DNA from: Todiramphus chloris collaris
Taxonomy: Eukaryota > Chordata > Aves > Coraciiformes > Alcedinidae
Length of the DNA stretch: 64,000 bases
Direction of reading: 5' to 3'
NCBI GenBank assembly: GCA_025345505.1
Contig: JANVCC010000030.1
Coordinates: 4,635,053-4,699,052 of the forward strand
The translations under genes and the position numbers were made by a program. Of the stretch, positions 1 to 14,249 are shown in pieces. The stretch's first letter is position 1; each line of letters begins with the position of its first letter. Under the pieces are notes generated by a model, which did not search any database, was not told where the DNA came from, and saw nothing but the letters and a program-made list of their open reading frames with translations.

Positions 1-572
1 AAGGATGGAAATAAGAGGAAAACTTAGCAGAAGAGTTCACAGAAAGTTAATTGGCTGAACTCACAGGCAGAGAATCTTTCTCCATTAGACTCTTGCAGAA
101 GAATTAAGAACAAAATGATCCTCTGAACTTTTGAGCACAACTTAATCTACAAGACAACAGAAGGGGAGACAACAGAAAGTGTTCAGCTCCAGGCCTGAGT
201 CAATTCCCTCAATGATCATCCCCAAAATGAAATGCAAAACCAACTGCCAGAGGACAGAGATTAATGTCTAGTTTATAGATGCTCCCCTGCCTCAGCTGCA
301 TTCTACCTCCACCCTTCCAATGTTTTCTCTTCCTTTACAGACATCATTGCCAGGGCCTTAAGGTTTCCATGACTGCTAGTGAACCTGAGGAAGAGAAAAG
401 GTCTTGGGGGGCAAAGGGGCGAATGTTAAACATCTGTATTACAGAGGAAAGAAAGCCACCAACCTGATGGACAGGAGCTCCAGTTGTCACAGGAAACTTC
501 TACTCTTTGTATTTTGTTGCAGCATGCACAATAAAGTTGGCAGCAGTGGAGCAAAAGGACAATTGAATATTA

Positions 573-771
573 GAAGCATAGAACAGCTTGGGGTGGAAGG
601 GACCTTTCAAGGTCATCTAGTCTCAACCCACCACTGCAGGAAGCAGGGACATCTGCAACTAGAGCAGGTTGCTCAGAGCGCTGGCCAACCTGACCTGGAG
701 TAGTTCCAGGGATGGGGCATCAATCACCTCCCTGGGCAACCTGGACCATTGTTTCACCACCCTAATCATAG
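573..771 (-). mobile_element. CR1 LINE fragment, minus orientation
   Basis: The left end matches the reversed CR1 3' end (cagcttggggtggaagggac, then a diverged 'gtcatctagtctcaaccc'). It continues through the usual 'gcagggacatct' and 'ctccctgggcaacctg' blocks and breaks off near 771. It is 5'-truncated, as most avian CR1 copies are, and it abuts an oppositely oriented CR1 piece. Confidence 0.85.
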
Positions 772-774
772 CCA

Positions 775-851
775 CATCCTGCTCTGGTAGAGGGGTTGGA
801 CTCAATCTCCAGAGGTCCCTTCCAACCCCTGCCAGTCTATGATTCCGTCAT
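775..851 (+). mobile_element. CR1 LINE 3' end, plus orientation
   Basis: About 75 bp of CR1 3' end: ctctggtagaggggttggac, then ccagaggtcccttccaaccc and a degenerate 'tctatgattc' tail. It meets the minus-oriented CR1 piece head to head, so both 3' ends face outward. Confidence 0.8.
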
Positions 852-1813
852 AAGATATTGAGCCAGAACTGTTTTAAGCATTAACCTTTCTTGTACCTCC
901 TCTTGTAAGCCAGGACAACCTCAAAATCTGCACCCCCTCTGCTGCATTTCCAAAACTAGTCCCAGAAAAACTGGATAAAATTATATTCTGAAGACTTCAC
1001 AGGACACATTGAGGATAAGTGTTCAAAATTCCCACTAAAGTGAAACAGATGTTGGAATGCAGCAATGAAACTTAAGAGTTGCATCACAGCAGAGAAATTA
1101 TTTTAAAGAATTATTTTTAAAAAGTGTTTGGAAGACAGTATTTCTAGAACTATGCCAACTTATAAGATGAATACTTAAACATTTATATAGGACAGAGCTG
1201 AAGGCTCAACTTTCGTTTCTATTGACTGTAACACACATTTCTCCATAAACTGGGTGATGAGAGAAGATGTGTTTTGTTTCAGTGCCAGACATGCACACAG
1301 ATCTCACACTGCGAAAAGCATCTCACGATATTCCCCAGTGGCTGCAGGCACGATCCAGAAACCAAACCTTTGAGACCATTTAGTCATAACACTGGTACTT
1401 CACAAATAAATCAAAAGCAAATCAAAAGCAGCCACAAGATGATAAGACGTTGGGTAATTTTGCTTAGAACTGTATTTACTAGCACTGAGAAGAGCTTACT
1501 CCACTCTTATTACAATACCTTTGACTTCTAATAGGACTGGAGTTTAGAGGGAGGGATGGCTTTTAGGGTTGGGATTTTTTTCCCTTTTCGGGGTTTTTTT
1601 TTGTTTCTTTTCTTTTCTTTTTTTTTTTTTTCTTTTTGAAGTGATGCTGTAATTCAATTCCTAGTAACCTTGGAAACAGCCTCTCTCCTCAGCTATGTCT
1701 GTGTCAATTAAAGTAATTGGGACACTCCAGCTAATGGTGCCTAAATTTCAATATCCAGGCTAGTGCTGAAGAACTAGTCCTAAAGGACTCGCAGCTGAGA
1801 AACAGATCCTCAG

Positions 1814-1830
1814 AAAAAAAAAAAAAAAAA
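1814..1830 (+). repeat. Poly-A run of 17
   Basis: A17 directly followed by five G bases. A T-rich tract lies nearby at about 1570-1636. Confidence 0.9.
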
Positions 1831-2285
1831 GGGGGTCTTCAAAAGCTTCTTCTCTTTTTGTAAGGATTTGTCAGAAGGTTAGCTGGAAAGAGGCTGGCTG
1901 GCTTTAAAAGATTTCTTTGTATGCATACGTGACATGCAGGGACTATTTAGTAATAGTGAACTTGGAGTTTATTCATATATGTATGTAAGCAAAGCTCCCT
2001 ATCAAAATGGAGAAACACTATTTACTGAGCTTTAAACTCTTTCACTAAAAAACTCTACAGATTTAGATTTCTTACCCTCTGTATATGTTTGTGTAAATAC
2101 ATGCACAGCATCTACCCCCAAAAAAAGAAATTACACATTCACTAAGAGTTTCTATACATGGCAGGTTAACGAACAAGCAATATTGACTGTAAGCATGCTT
2201 GGTGATCCTAAAAATTGGAGCAAAACTTACAGAATTACCACCTTGTAACAGAGGTGTCTGGGGAAAAAAGAAAAAAATAAAAATG

Positions 2286-2304
2286 AAAACAAACAAACAA
2301 ACAA
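2286..2304 (+). repeat. (CAAA)n short repeat
   Basis: About four units of CAAA in an A-rich stretch. Confidence 0.85.
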
Positions 2305-5300
2305 AATCAAGAAGCTGTTAGGAATTTCTCACAGCATCTAACAGAAACTTGTTCCTTCTTCCTCTATTGAAACCTATTGAAAAGGAAAATTCTTTAACAT
2401 ATTTTGAAAGCCATGTAGCCACCAATCAATCACTCCATTCAGTGACATGCATCACCACCACCACCTTTCTGCAGATACATAGGCACACTCTCAGGAAAGG
2501 TTTTTCCTAAAGTATATCTTGAGACCCACTTCCCCACACACCAAAAGAAGGCATTAAAAAATAAAATCATTTCTTCCACAGAGGATGTTTACTGCAAGAC
2601 TATTAGCATGTAGCATTACTAATTAAAAGGTAGAGACATTTGAAAGATATTTGCTCATTTTCCCATATTAAATTATTGTATGGAAGAAAGTGATTTTTAG
2701 TGGATGCTTTTGAGTTTATTATGCACATGGTAAAGTGACTGGACCACAGTTAATATCTGTACTTTCCATCCCAATCAACAGCAGGGAAACGAAGAAGGAG
2801 TTAAGTAGTATTTGTAAAAAAATTACCTAAATAATGATGGCTTGAAACTTATTATTGGATATTTCAGTTACCACACGTAATACTGACAAAGGGACTAAAT
2901 TAAGAAAGTCCAAGCTTCAAGGAATCTTCTTCTATATTAAAGATCTACTTAAAGTCTTTTCTAAAGCCCAGGTGATCCAGGCCTTCCAGGCTGAAAGACC
3001 AAAAATGATCAGCAAATGGGGTATTCAGAACAGACTGCAGTGACTCAGTCATCCTTCAATGTTATTAATAATGGAAAAGGAAAAAAAAAACCAGCCCAGA
3101 GTGCAGTAGCTGAGTCAGGACCGATACACACATTCACTGACAGCAAAGGCACAAAAAGATCAGGGGGGAAAAAAAACCCAAATAAAAAAAAATCTCAATC
3201 CAGCATTGGCCGCCACAACTGTTGTTTCAGTCCCTTTGAGATTTAAAGTTATTTATAAAAGAAATCTGTAATGCAATATGAAATAACTCGCTCAACAAGA
3301 TTTAAAATGAGAAGCATACAAGTCTACAGTGGAACAGCTGCCAAACTGGACTTGGGACAGCTCAACTCTAGAAGGCCATTTTTCAGTTTAAAGACTGTAG
3401 TAAGCAAAATCCTGAAATATGATGCCTATAAAACAGTTTGGAAATATGCTGTAACACTCAGTAAAACCAGCAAAGGTAATGCAAGTTTCACCTTGTTACT
3501 CAATACAGTTTGAATATGGGAAACAGTCTAGTCACCAAAAACCTAGACAGGAAGGTTTTCTGTAACCATTTATTCTTATATAGTAAAAATTTGTTTGTGT
3601 TCTCACTCTTACAGTCTCAAGTAAGGGTCCAATCCTCCCTCCACTGAAGGAAACTCAGTTTGACATTTACATCAACAGCTGCAGAATTAGGCTATAAAGC
3701 TACAATTGCATATAAACAGCTGTCTGACAATCACATTGCAGAATAAACAGAAACTCAAAGTTAATTCAGAGTAATTATTTATACAGGCTTAAGTGAGATC
3801 AGCATTGCTGATTTTTTTTTATTTGGTAAAGATAAAAACTCTGTTTTACTACCTTCTTTTACATGAATAGATGCTGAACACTTTATCTTGCTTAAAAACA
3901 CACCATGTTTTAGTCTAAACATGTACACTAAATGTCATTCTGAGGCAAAACGGTCTACTTGTTTTTTTGGTTTTTTTTTTTTTTAATGTAAAACTAGTAG
4001 AGTTATCTTCTCAGCAGAAGATATTTTAATGCTGTATTAAGCCCATTCTGTTGATCATCTATAAGATGCCCACTACAATGGATCATGCCAATCAGATCTT
4101 CCAGAAATACCAGCAGAACTAAATCTACAATAAAGGCTATCGAGACTTTTCCAAGGAAAACAAGTGTGTTTGGGTTTAGATCATTCACTGAAGTATCTTA
4201 CAGAAAGCACAAGTTGCAAACAAATCCTGATGAAACGTGGAGGTGGTGTATGCGAGTGAAGAGCTGCTCAGCAGCTCATGCAGGTGGCTGCTCGAGAACC
4301 CTGGTCTGCAAAAAGGGCCCATATGGAGGAACTACAGACCCAGAAACCACAGGATTTTCCTTCAGCCACAAAATGAGACACTTTTGGGCAACAGATGTTC
4401 CCTGAGTTTAGAAGCCATGCTGGCCAGGGCCCTGAAGCAGTTAAGCTGCAAGTCTTGTGCAGAGCCAGGGACACGTCACGCTGTGCGACTGACTTGTTCT
4501 TCATTTTATTAAAGAATATGATGTAAGCTGCAAAGATCATTTTGGGTTTATTCAGCACCTGCCAGAGCAGGTGTATGCTAAAGTTTTATATCTACTCTAC
4601 CCAAAGCAGAATAGCAGAGACTTTCAGGTCCATAAACACTTGAATTCTGGTGCCCTATTTTGAATTAGAACAAAATCAAAACAAAACAACTCTCTGATCT
4701 TGAAAACAATCACAGAGCAGAAATATTGTTGCCTGGCCAGCACTAGGCTACGGCACATTTGCTCTCATGCTATTCACAAAAGCATTTGCAATCTCAGCCC
4801 CGTCTCTAATATTCAGCATTTTGTTCACTTCAAACTAAGCACAGGATGATGAAAACTCATGAAACATGATGGTGCCAAAAAAAATCTGCACCACCATTAA
4901 TTGCTACATGAGTACATCAGATCTGTCATGAGCAGTGACATGCCAGGCATAACAAGCATCTCTGAAGTCAAAATCCCAGTTTCACTCTGCCACAGAATAA
5001 AGGATGCTGATGACAGATGGGCAGAGTTAAGCAAGTCATTCGGCCAAAATCCTAGATAGACGACCGTAGCTGCATTTCACTGCCAAGATGAAAACCTTAG
5101 TTTGTATCAGAAACCACTAACTTTCTGGCTTCAGTCAGGGGGGAAAAAAAAATCCATAAAGAATTAGTGTTATAAATCCTAAGAATAAAAATGAAACAAT
5201 CATCCACGTTCCTGGCCCCTATTCCTATCTTTCTCCTCTGGCTCCAGGACTACTCCCTCTGCCTACATATTCCAAGATCCATGTAATTGCAGAACCTGCC

Positions 5301-7246
5301 ATTCCACATTAATTAACCCTGCAATCCACTGAAGTCAAAACCCCTCTTTTCCCTTTTATCTGACTATTTTTCATCCTCTCCATCTCAACTAGCATTAACT
5401 TTTATTCTGCTGTGCTGACTGGGCACCAGCTTGGATGGGAAGGTTCAGTCATGCTTTCTGTCTGTGAAGTCTAACATCACCTCTACTAGAGGGTAATCAG
5501 TTCTCATTTACTCCACAGTGACAGCACATCACTTGCCAAAGTTATATGGAAGCTTCATGTCCCATGCGGTCAGGAGGGACCCTGCCAGGCAGACACATCA
5601 CATATACACAACATGGAATTTTTACCACTTTGCTTCTGCTTCTTCCAAATTTGTCTGGGACAGTTTGGTTTGGGTTCACACATTTTAAGCTGAAGTTGCA
5701 TTCTTTCTCATGAAAAGTTCCCAGTAATTTCATTAGGAGCTACAAGTATCTAAGAATCAAGAATATTCTCTATTTTATTGAGGTTAGCTGTGCACCAAGT
5801 CTGCTGCTGCTCCACATCCCTCCCTCAAACTCAGCAGGGCTGAAAAGAGTGTAAGTCAGGGAAATTTCAGCCAAAATCTCTTCAAATCTTTGAAGCATTC
5901 TTCTTTTTCCTACCTATGACTTGCAACAGCAAGTTACAGAGTACTGCCATTTATGTAAACTTGCATTTTAAGCTTAAATCTCCTCTCAGCAAGATGAAGA
6001 CAATGATTTACTTTAGTATGGGAGAATGAGATCATTACAAGTACATTGAAGTCAAATAAAATGGCAAGAAAGTTTTCAAATATTTTTTGATATTGGCAAC
6101 TTGTGTAGACTTACTTTGCTAGTTATTACCATCTGGTCAAAATTAAAACAATCAATAATACATTTCTCCTAAAAGAAAAACCCAACATAGCATGATGCCA
6201 TATTGCTGTGTGCATTAAATCAATAGACCTCCTCAGTTTTAATGTAGTTGTTGCAATACTTGAAAGAGAATTTTGAACAGAGTGGTTTTTAAACCACAGA
6301 ATCTTACTTCCTTCATGGTGAACACAACAGGCTTTTAATGAGCGTTCCCCCATACAGATAAAGCTCTTGACAAAAATTAAAATACATGAGATTCGGAAAG
6401 CCTTTGTAATTAAAACCAAAACAAACAAACAACCCAAACACAAAAAAAAACCCAAACCACCCACACCACACATTCCACATGTAGTTCCCAGATGGGCAAG
6501 ATGAGAAAAAAATCTGGGGACTGCTTGCCCCCAGCCAAACAAGCCAAGGACACACTTGTGAAAATAAACTGAAGTGTTTTAGGGAATGATCTCAGCCCTT
6601 CTGTGCTCAGAAGTACAGTTTGTAGGATCAGTTATCAGTTTTTTAGTAATAATTATTGCTGCCTGTAAGCCCAGATGCAGGGACATTTATGCCACTGATT
6701 CATGAATTGTTGCAATAGCACTACAAAAAGGATAACACTACATTCAACAGAGCATCAAGGAGGGCAACTAGGGTAAAGTAGGATGGGGAAAGAGTGCTCT
6801 GATGAACAGGTAGGACAGTTGGGAATCTCTGGCTAGAATACGTTTTGCATGTCAAAACCTTCACATTTATTCAAAATAAGAACAGACTCTCCAACAGAAA
6901 AGGTCAAAAGAAACTTTGAGGAAGACCAGCTTATATTTCAATGTTTAAAAGCAGTACTATAAAAAGTGAAGAGGATTAGTCCATCCAGGATACTGCAGAG
7001 GGTGGAAGATATGCATGAATAGAACCAACAAAATGGCTTATTGTGCTCATCTGACACCATCAGACAGTAATAAGACAGGAAAAGGAAGGAATACTAATTT
7101 AACTTCTCCACAGTTATGGGTTCTGAATATTTTTGGTTGATATTCATCACCTGGTTCATTGTGGGGCATGTCTGAATTTCACCACTGGTTTAAAATTTGC
7201 TTTTTATTTAAAAAATATATTGCAGTAGATTACTCCTAATGAAGGA

Positions 7247-7265
7247 ATGCAAATGGAATGCAAAT
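7247..7265 (+). promoter_or_regulatory. Paired octamer (POU) motifs
   Basis: Two perfect ATGCAAAT octamers at 7247-7254 and 7258-7265, repeating every 11 bp (GGAATGCAAAT twice). The spacing is about one helical turn, which would put both sites on the same DNA face. ATGCAAAT is the consensus for OCT/POU factors. Function is inferred from motif match only. Confidence 0.4.
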
Positions 7266-10200
7266 ACCATTCACTAGTCTCAGCCATTAAAACCTTTAAA
7301 TCAGAAAAACTGAGCCAGGGGAAAAAAAAACCCCAAAGCAAACAACAGTGAAAAAAGCCCTTAAAGTTGTAGAAGTGCCTCAGATTCACTCCTAGTAACT
7401 AAACTAAGACTGTCTGTTACTGGCTCAGTTACTTACACACAATCAGGAGCACAGAGATAGGAGAAACGGGATGAAGCAGCAGCTTCTTGGGAGAATCTTC
7501 TGCCCTATAAGGCATTACTCCCTTTGCATCTCACCAGACACATGAAGATGCTCCACCCCAATAGATACGGGTTTTCCACAACTTGCTTGTGAGGTCTCTA
7601 GATGAATACTAAAGCACTTAAGCATCTAGTTTTCTGATGAGCTAGAAGGAATCACAATACTATTAAGATAATCCATCATCATCCTGTGGAAAAACCAAAA
7701 ATACACCTCCACCCTAGTGATGCTCCTCACTCTTTAGCTGTGGATTCTCAACACCAAGTGTGTTCTAACAGAAAAACACTGTCAATTGATCCTTCCCAAA
7801 CTACATTTGGACTGCATCTTCACTGTCTCTATTTGTCATAGGTCTGATGTGCAACTGAGGCAGACTTCCTGTCATGTCAATACGTGCATATCGTACTTTT
7901 GATCACTGAGGCCTATTTTTGCAATCTACAAGCTAGTTGTAGATAGCAACACTCAGAAAAACATACTGGTTTTGATGTAATTTTCTTTTATATAATTTGT
8001 TGAGATGTTAAGTGCTCATTTTCTCCAGAAAAATAAACTTGAGGTAGAATTTAAACGTGGCTAAATACCTGCCACACAAAGTCTTCAAACAGAGGGTGTG
8101 AGAAGCCAAATACAATGCTAGGCTGTGCAAAAGCAAAGCTGGGGCAAGTGCTGTAAAGGAAAAACACTTGTTCAGTTCTGTTCATGGGTACACCCAAAAG
8201 CCATTGCTGGAGACCTACATTAATGCCTATATAGTTCTCAGTTCCTCTGAGGAACCACTTCTGTACTAATCCCACAGAGCCAAGTGACAGTAATACAGAA
8301 ACAGGACAATCCTCTCTAGCAGAAGGCAAGTCTTGGGAAGGAACAGGCCAGAGGACACTATGCCATGTAGCATTTGCCTTTGCAGATTTGAATTACTGGC
8401 ACAGCAAAAAGCCCTTCCTGGTTTGGGAAGTAGACTTTCTGTACTGACTTTATTCATACTCCAGTGCAATAGAATGTAATGCAGAAGACATGTATTCCAC
8501 GGATTCAAACACCCTCTGGCCCGCATCCTAGGGACTATCACACAAAGCCACCTACCACTGAGCCTCATAGCTCATGCTAACATCTTGCAAGATTAAACAC
8601 AGAAGAAAAACATGGAATGACACTGCAGTGGATAAAACACAATCCTGAATTGAACAGGCAGCAAAAAGACTTCAGAAAGGGAGTGGATTCTTTCTGGAGA
8701 ATGGAGAGCCACTCTATTACTCAACTGGGAGGCCAACACAACAACATCAAAGCAACCTCCAGTCACACTGCTCTTGTACAATGAGGCTATATTTATTTTC
8801 TTTACTCCAGGAAGGTGTACAGTGTAAGACACGTGAGCCACATGAATGTGGTTTCTGGACAAGGGTAATCACCCATCCTTTGTCCTCATGCCTCAGTGCA
8901 TCAAAGGTTTGTAAGTCATCAACTAATTTAGCCTACAGACATCAGACTGTCATTAGGAAGAGTGGCACATTTGTCAATATAGTATGCTATGTAGGCAAGA
9001 GTTCTTCACCATTGTTAGTTAAAAACCTAGCAGGTTTCCCGTTAGCACTGACTAAGGTTAATGATGACCACACAGAAAACCTCTGAAATGGTGACAGAAT
9101 CATGGGCCTCCCAATGGGGGGGGAGGCGGGAAGGAGACCTCTTTAAAACTCCTAAGTCAGGAAATTTGATATTGGAAGAGAACAAGCCCAATAAATCAGG
9201 TGATAGTTACTAAGTACCTGTGTCAGAATAAAGGGCAAATGAAACCTCAAGGCATTACATTATATCCAGTGAACTGTAGAGACAGAAAGAACCACACTGC
9301 AGGCCAGCCAGAGATGTTTGTGCAAGGTAACTGGACTATCACCTTCACTATGCTGAACCACACGTCAAGCATATTCAACTTCTCAATCCCATAGCACAAT
9401 GTTGCCCTCACAGTATTGTTTTCATTTTGTTATAGATTTGAAGGTGCTGTTCCTATATACACCTTCCACTCAACTTATATATGCCCTTTAAAAAGGAAAG
9501 GAAGAGATACAGGCATTGAATTTGCATTTTTGAGGGCTTATGTAAATGAACATTCATAGAGAGGGCATGAGAGCAATACATCAGTTAATGATGAAAACTT
9601 GTACTGACAGAGCAGCCCTGTTTCGAGAACTTCTGGTTAACCAAGGCCATGTCAGAACACACTTAACCTCTGGCAGTTCCTCTGCTGTTGAGTTCTCCCC
9701 CACTGCAGCCAGTGTGTCTTCGTTTTCTAAGGGTTTAGGTCTGGGACTTCACAAACAGGGGACTGGATATTTTGGAGTTGTTCAAGCTTTTTTGTTTAGA
9801 GAGTCTTCCTTATTTAAAGACTAAAGCACGTGGAAAGAACCATTCCTGGGGTGCAATAACCAAACTCAGTGCAGTGCTGGTGTTCACTAACTACCCAGAC
9901 AGGCTTTTGAAACAGAAACATGTAGTATACCGTAAGTCAGACAAATTTATTTTGCTTTGGCTTTTTGTTTGGGGCTTTGTTTTTGTTTTTTTTACTTTAA
10001 AGGCGGCATGCTTACTTTACACTTGCTTATTTAAAAATATACAGGAATTTTAAGAAAATGAGAGAAGAGTCAGGTACTGGACAAGCTTCAGTTTGAACTG
10101 TTCTGGACTGATAACTAACACTTTCACTGAAATTTTAGTGAGTTATTTTACCCTGCATACAGTTTTCTAAGTTGCTGGTTAGCTTCATCCTTCACCTCTA

Positions 10201-11364
10201 AAAAACTGTCCAGATTCCACAATAAGATTGATGGCAAATTGTTTTATTTGCCATCCCATTTTCTTACAGAATTAGATCAAGCCAAAAGAAAATGTTTTTG
10301 GTGAAACTAAATTAGATGCCCAACCCAGAACTCCTAAAGTATTTATTCACATATACAGTAGTTCATCAGCTCTAAAAGCCTCAGCTTTATTATGCGCTTG
10401 TCAGGATAAATGATAATGCCAAGTGGCTGGCAGGATAACGAACAATTGCCATGATAAATGGATCGTCACACAAAGCTATCAGAAATACAAAGATGATGAT
10501 GAGAGCAACACTTCGAGCTACACCTACAGTTCCTTTTTTTCCATTTTCCTCCCTTGTGTTGCTCAATTTTCTTCTATCTCAAATTTACTTGGCTGGAACA
10601 GAGGTAGAACAGGAAACAAATTGTGGTTAAATTCTCTAGAGATGCAAAGTACAACTCGGCTCCAATCAATGGGTAATTGCACATTCAGGCCACAGATGAA
10701 TTTGTCCTCCCTGCAAAGAATGTAGCAAGTATTGTTAATACATTGTTTCACAGTTATTAAATTTTCCATCTGATGAACGTATGTTATCTACTATGTTAAG
10801 ACATTCTCCTTCCTGTTGCTTCATGCGCCATATAAAAAAATATCGTTACAAGTGGAGATGGGTGCTTTACTATAGTAGGGTCAAAAGTAATTCCAAATTC
10901 AGTTCCCAAATTCATTTGTACAGCACCACCTTCAAGCTGATGAAAGCAGATTTTAACCACAAAGTAGAGAAATCAGGGAACAGAGGATTTAATTGAACTC
11001 TCAACTTCTTTGACTTTCAAGATCCAAAAGTGACACACTGAAGACAGCAGCTTGGAAAACATCACTTTCATAAACAGTTCTTGTTAATACCAGTACCACA
11101 ACAAGGAGACATAGCTATTCAGCTAAGTGTTATACACACTTTCAACATTCAGGAGGCTTTAACATCATATTGCATTTGACTTTTCTGCCCCAAACCCAGT
11201 AAATTACATTAACAGTTTCTACATTATTTATAGCATAAATGTAACACTGGAGGCTATAGGAAGAGTTGAGGAACTGGAGGTGGAAGGGAAAAAGAAAAAA
11301 AAAAGAAAGAATTTACTTTTACATGCAGGTACATTTCACAGTGTGGCAAGGGTGCAGGAAGAAA

Positions 11365-11800
11365 AATCACAGAATAGCTTGGGTTGGAAGAGATCTTAAA
11401 GATCATCTCTTTCCAACCCCTTTGCCATAGGCAGGGACACCTCCCACTAGACCAGGAGATTGATTAAAAGCCCCATCCAACCTGGTCTTGAATGCATCCA
11501 CAGCTTCCCTGGGCAGCATGTGCCAGTGTCTCAACATCCTCAGAGTCAGTAACTTCTTCCTAATTTCTCTTCTACATCTACCCTCTTCCAGTTTAAAGTC
11601 ATTATACCTCACTGTATCACTATAAACCCTTGTAAAAAGTCCCTCCCCAGCTTTCTTGCAGGCCCCCTTCAAATACTGAAAGGCTGCAATAAGGTCTCCC
11701 CAGAGCCTTCTCTCTTCCAGGCTGAACAACCCCAACTCTCTCAGCCTGTCCTCACAGGAGCTGTTCTAGCCACTGATCATCTTTATAGCCCTCCTCTGGG
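11365..11800 (-). mobile_element. CR1 LINE fragment with an open stretch of ORF2
   Basis: A 5'-truncated CR1 of about 435 bp, inserted in minus orientation. Its 3' end is at 11365 (aatcacagaatagcttgggt) and it extends to 'atagccctcctctgg'. On the minus strand, codons 11403-11735 remain open for 110 residues. They match the C-terminal tail that follows the reverse transcriptase domain in CR1 ORF2 (LEERRLWGDL, REIRKKLL, MLRHWHMLPREAV). The reverse transcriptase and endonuclease domains are missing, so it is not mobile. Confidence 0.92.
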
Positions 11801-14249
11801 AAATGAATGGAAAGTGAAAGACCAGCCCAAAAAATCTCCAGTGGAATGGGCTATTTCCAACCCTTCCTCCAGTTCACCTTTGTTATATAGTAACAGGATT
11901 TCTAGCATTCATGTAAAATAAATGTTGTAAGACACATCTACCATCCAACAGATCAGTATTGCCCCCCTAACTCCTGTCAGCTTTTCTGAGCTCCCAAACA
12001 CTATGAGATTACAGTGAGAGAAAACAGATTCAGGTCAGCAACCTTGAACACAAAAGCTATACTTGCAGCATGGGTAATAGTGAGAAAAGCAATTGCCCGT
12101 GAATTCTTGGTGAACCAAAAGCAATTAGATTTTACAGAAAAGGAAACAGAAATAAGTTTTCTGTAAAAGGATAGCACAGACATCATTTCCCTCACTTCAG
12201 TACCTTACAAGTGATGCACACCATCAGAATCTCTCAAATGTTTTACAAACAAGAGTAGCCCCTTTTATTCCAAGTGGCCACGAAATAAGCTTGGCCTTTT
12301 CAACTTTGGTTGTACTTAGACGTTATCAGAAAGCACCTAAAGAAGCACAAAAACATTTTGAAATAAATGGATCTAAAGTTTAAGTCACGACTTAGGCTTG
12401 AGAAGTAGCAAGGACAGAAAAAAAAAATTAACAAGGAAGAGAAGGAAGAAGGAACAAGACGTGAAATAAAAAGTGAACTGCAAAGAATCACAGGGCTAGT
12501 ACCTCCAGAGACCTCCTGAAGAGGTGTGACAAAGCAGAAATGACAGATGTCGGCTGAGACAAGTAAAAGCTGCACTCTAAGCAGTGCAATTTAGTGCTTC
12601 ATTATTACTGGGAGAAAGAATGGGGGGACACCTAAGAACAGGTTTAGGAAAGGCAAGGCTCAACTTTCAAACAGTCAGGAATTTGACCAACTTTCATAGG
12701 TATTTATGTGCCCCACAAAAAATACCTTAAACAGGGCCTATTTTCAGAGAACAGCAAATGTCCTGGTAAACAGGAAAGGACTTCCAGTATTACAAACCAT
12801 TCCTCACCTCCACGTGTAAGAGCACAGCATGTCATTTTAGGAAGCGACTGTGACCAGTGATGCTAGAAAGTGACAGCAGGCAGTGCCTGAATTGAGCAGA
12901 GCTAAAAATCTGCTCCACAGCTCAAGACTAATTGTTGGGGTTTGTACTGTAGAGTTACAATCGTTTGAGAAATGCTGGAATGCCTGTCTGAGCAAGAGAA
13001 ATTTAAGCCAGAGTAGTTAAAACTTGCTTTGCCCAATTAATGCGGTGACATTTGTATAAAATAAAGGTCCTGACATTTTTGCTTCTACGGTTAACTTCTA
13101 TCCTGATCATTATCCACAAATAATACCAGCATTAAGTTCATATCATAATTTTCAAAGATTAAAAAAGAGTGCTACAGGTTACATGCTCATATTGCCAGTG
13201 AAATACCATCAAAACTGCCGGGAGGAAGACAGCAACTCCCCAGTGACACAACAGCATTCAAAAGGAATTTTTCAAACAGCTGCTAGGGCAAATCCCTGCG
13301 CTACACATGACACCGTGGGGTCTACACACATACACAGTGTAGTGCAGATTTGCTTTATAAAGTCTTCTCCTGATGACACACTGGCACGTAAGTAATCTAG
13401 TGACAGTAGAAGCAGATTTGCCTTCCTAGAGAGGGAAGTCATAGCAGCAAACAGTTCTTCAGGTGTAACGGGCCTGTCACACTGAATGGCACCAGTACAG
13501 CCAAGTTTGAAACTAGGCACATGATCGGTATCAAACTTAGAATTCCCACATCATTTAGACCTGGCTCTTGTTCCCGTCTGACTTGACAAATACTTGAAAT
13601 GGTCTGTGGAGGTTGTAGCTTTTAGTTTTATAAGACTCAAATTCACTTTAGAACTTGAAATCTTCCATTCTATAAAAACTGAAAAATATCAACCAAAAAA
13701 ATAATAATTTCAATAGCCACGTATTATTCCATAGCATGTCAGTTGTGGTACTCTGTCACTGACATGTCATTGAATAATGTGAATAATAATAATGTGAAAC
13801 TTTAAGGTGCCTCTAGCAGACATTTAACCCTCTCGCATCCCTCTTCACATTTCAGGCAAGGATAGTGCTCACTTTGTAAGACTGCTACAGAAATACAACA
13901 ATATCCAATTAGTTTTATTTCCATTCTCACTTGTTTAGCCACATGTTAATCCCAGAAGCAATGCTGAGCCTGGACTGCTCAGCATTACAGAAGTCACTCG
14001 TAATACAAAACACACACATTGCTCTTCAATATGTTCAGCAATTAGATAGTGTAGGACTTTTATTTGTGAGTAGTCTCGTACTTTTGGGTGGAAACAGAAT
14101 AAAATACAGCATGCCTGACATATCTGAGGAAGAGCCAGACAGACAAAAAAGCCCCCAAACCTCATACTGCAACCTCCCTGGGGAAATCTTTGTTCATTTT
14201 AATACTTGTTCAGTCAGCTGTCTCCGTGAATGACAAGGTTTTATCTCTA

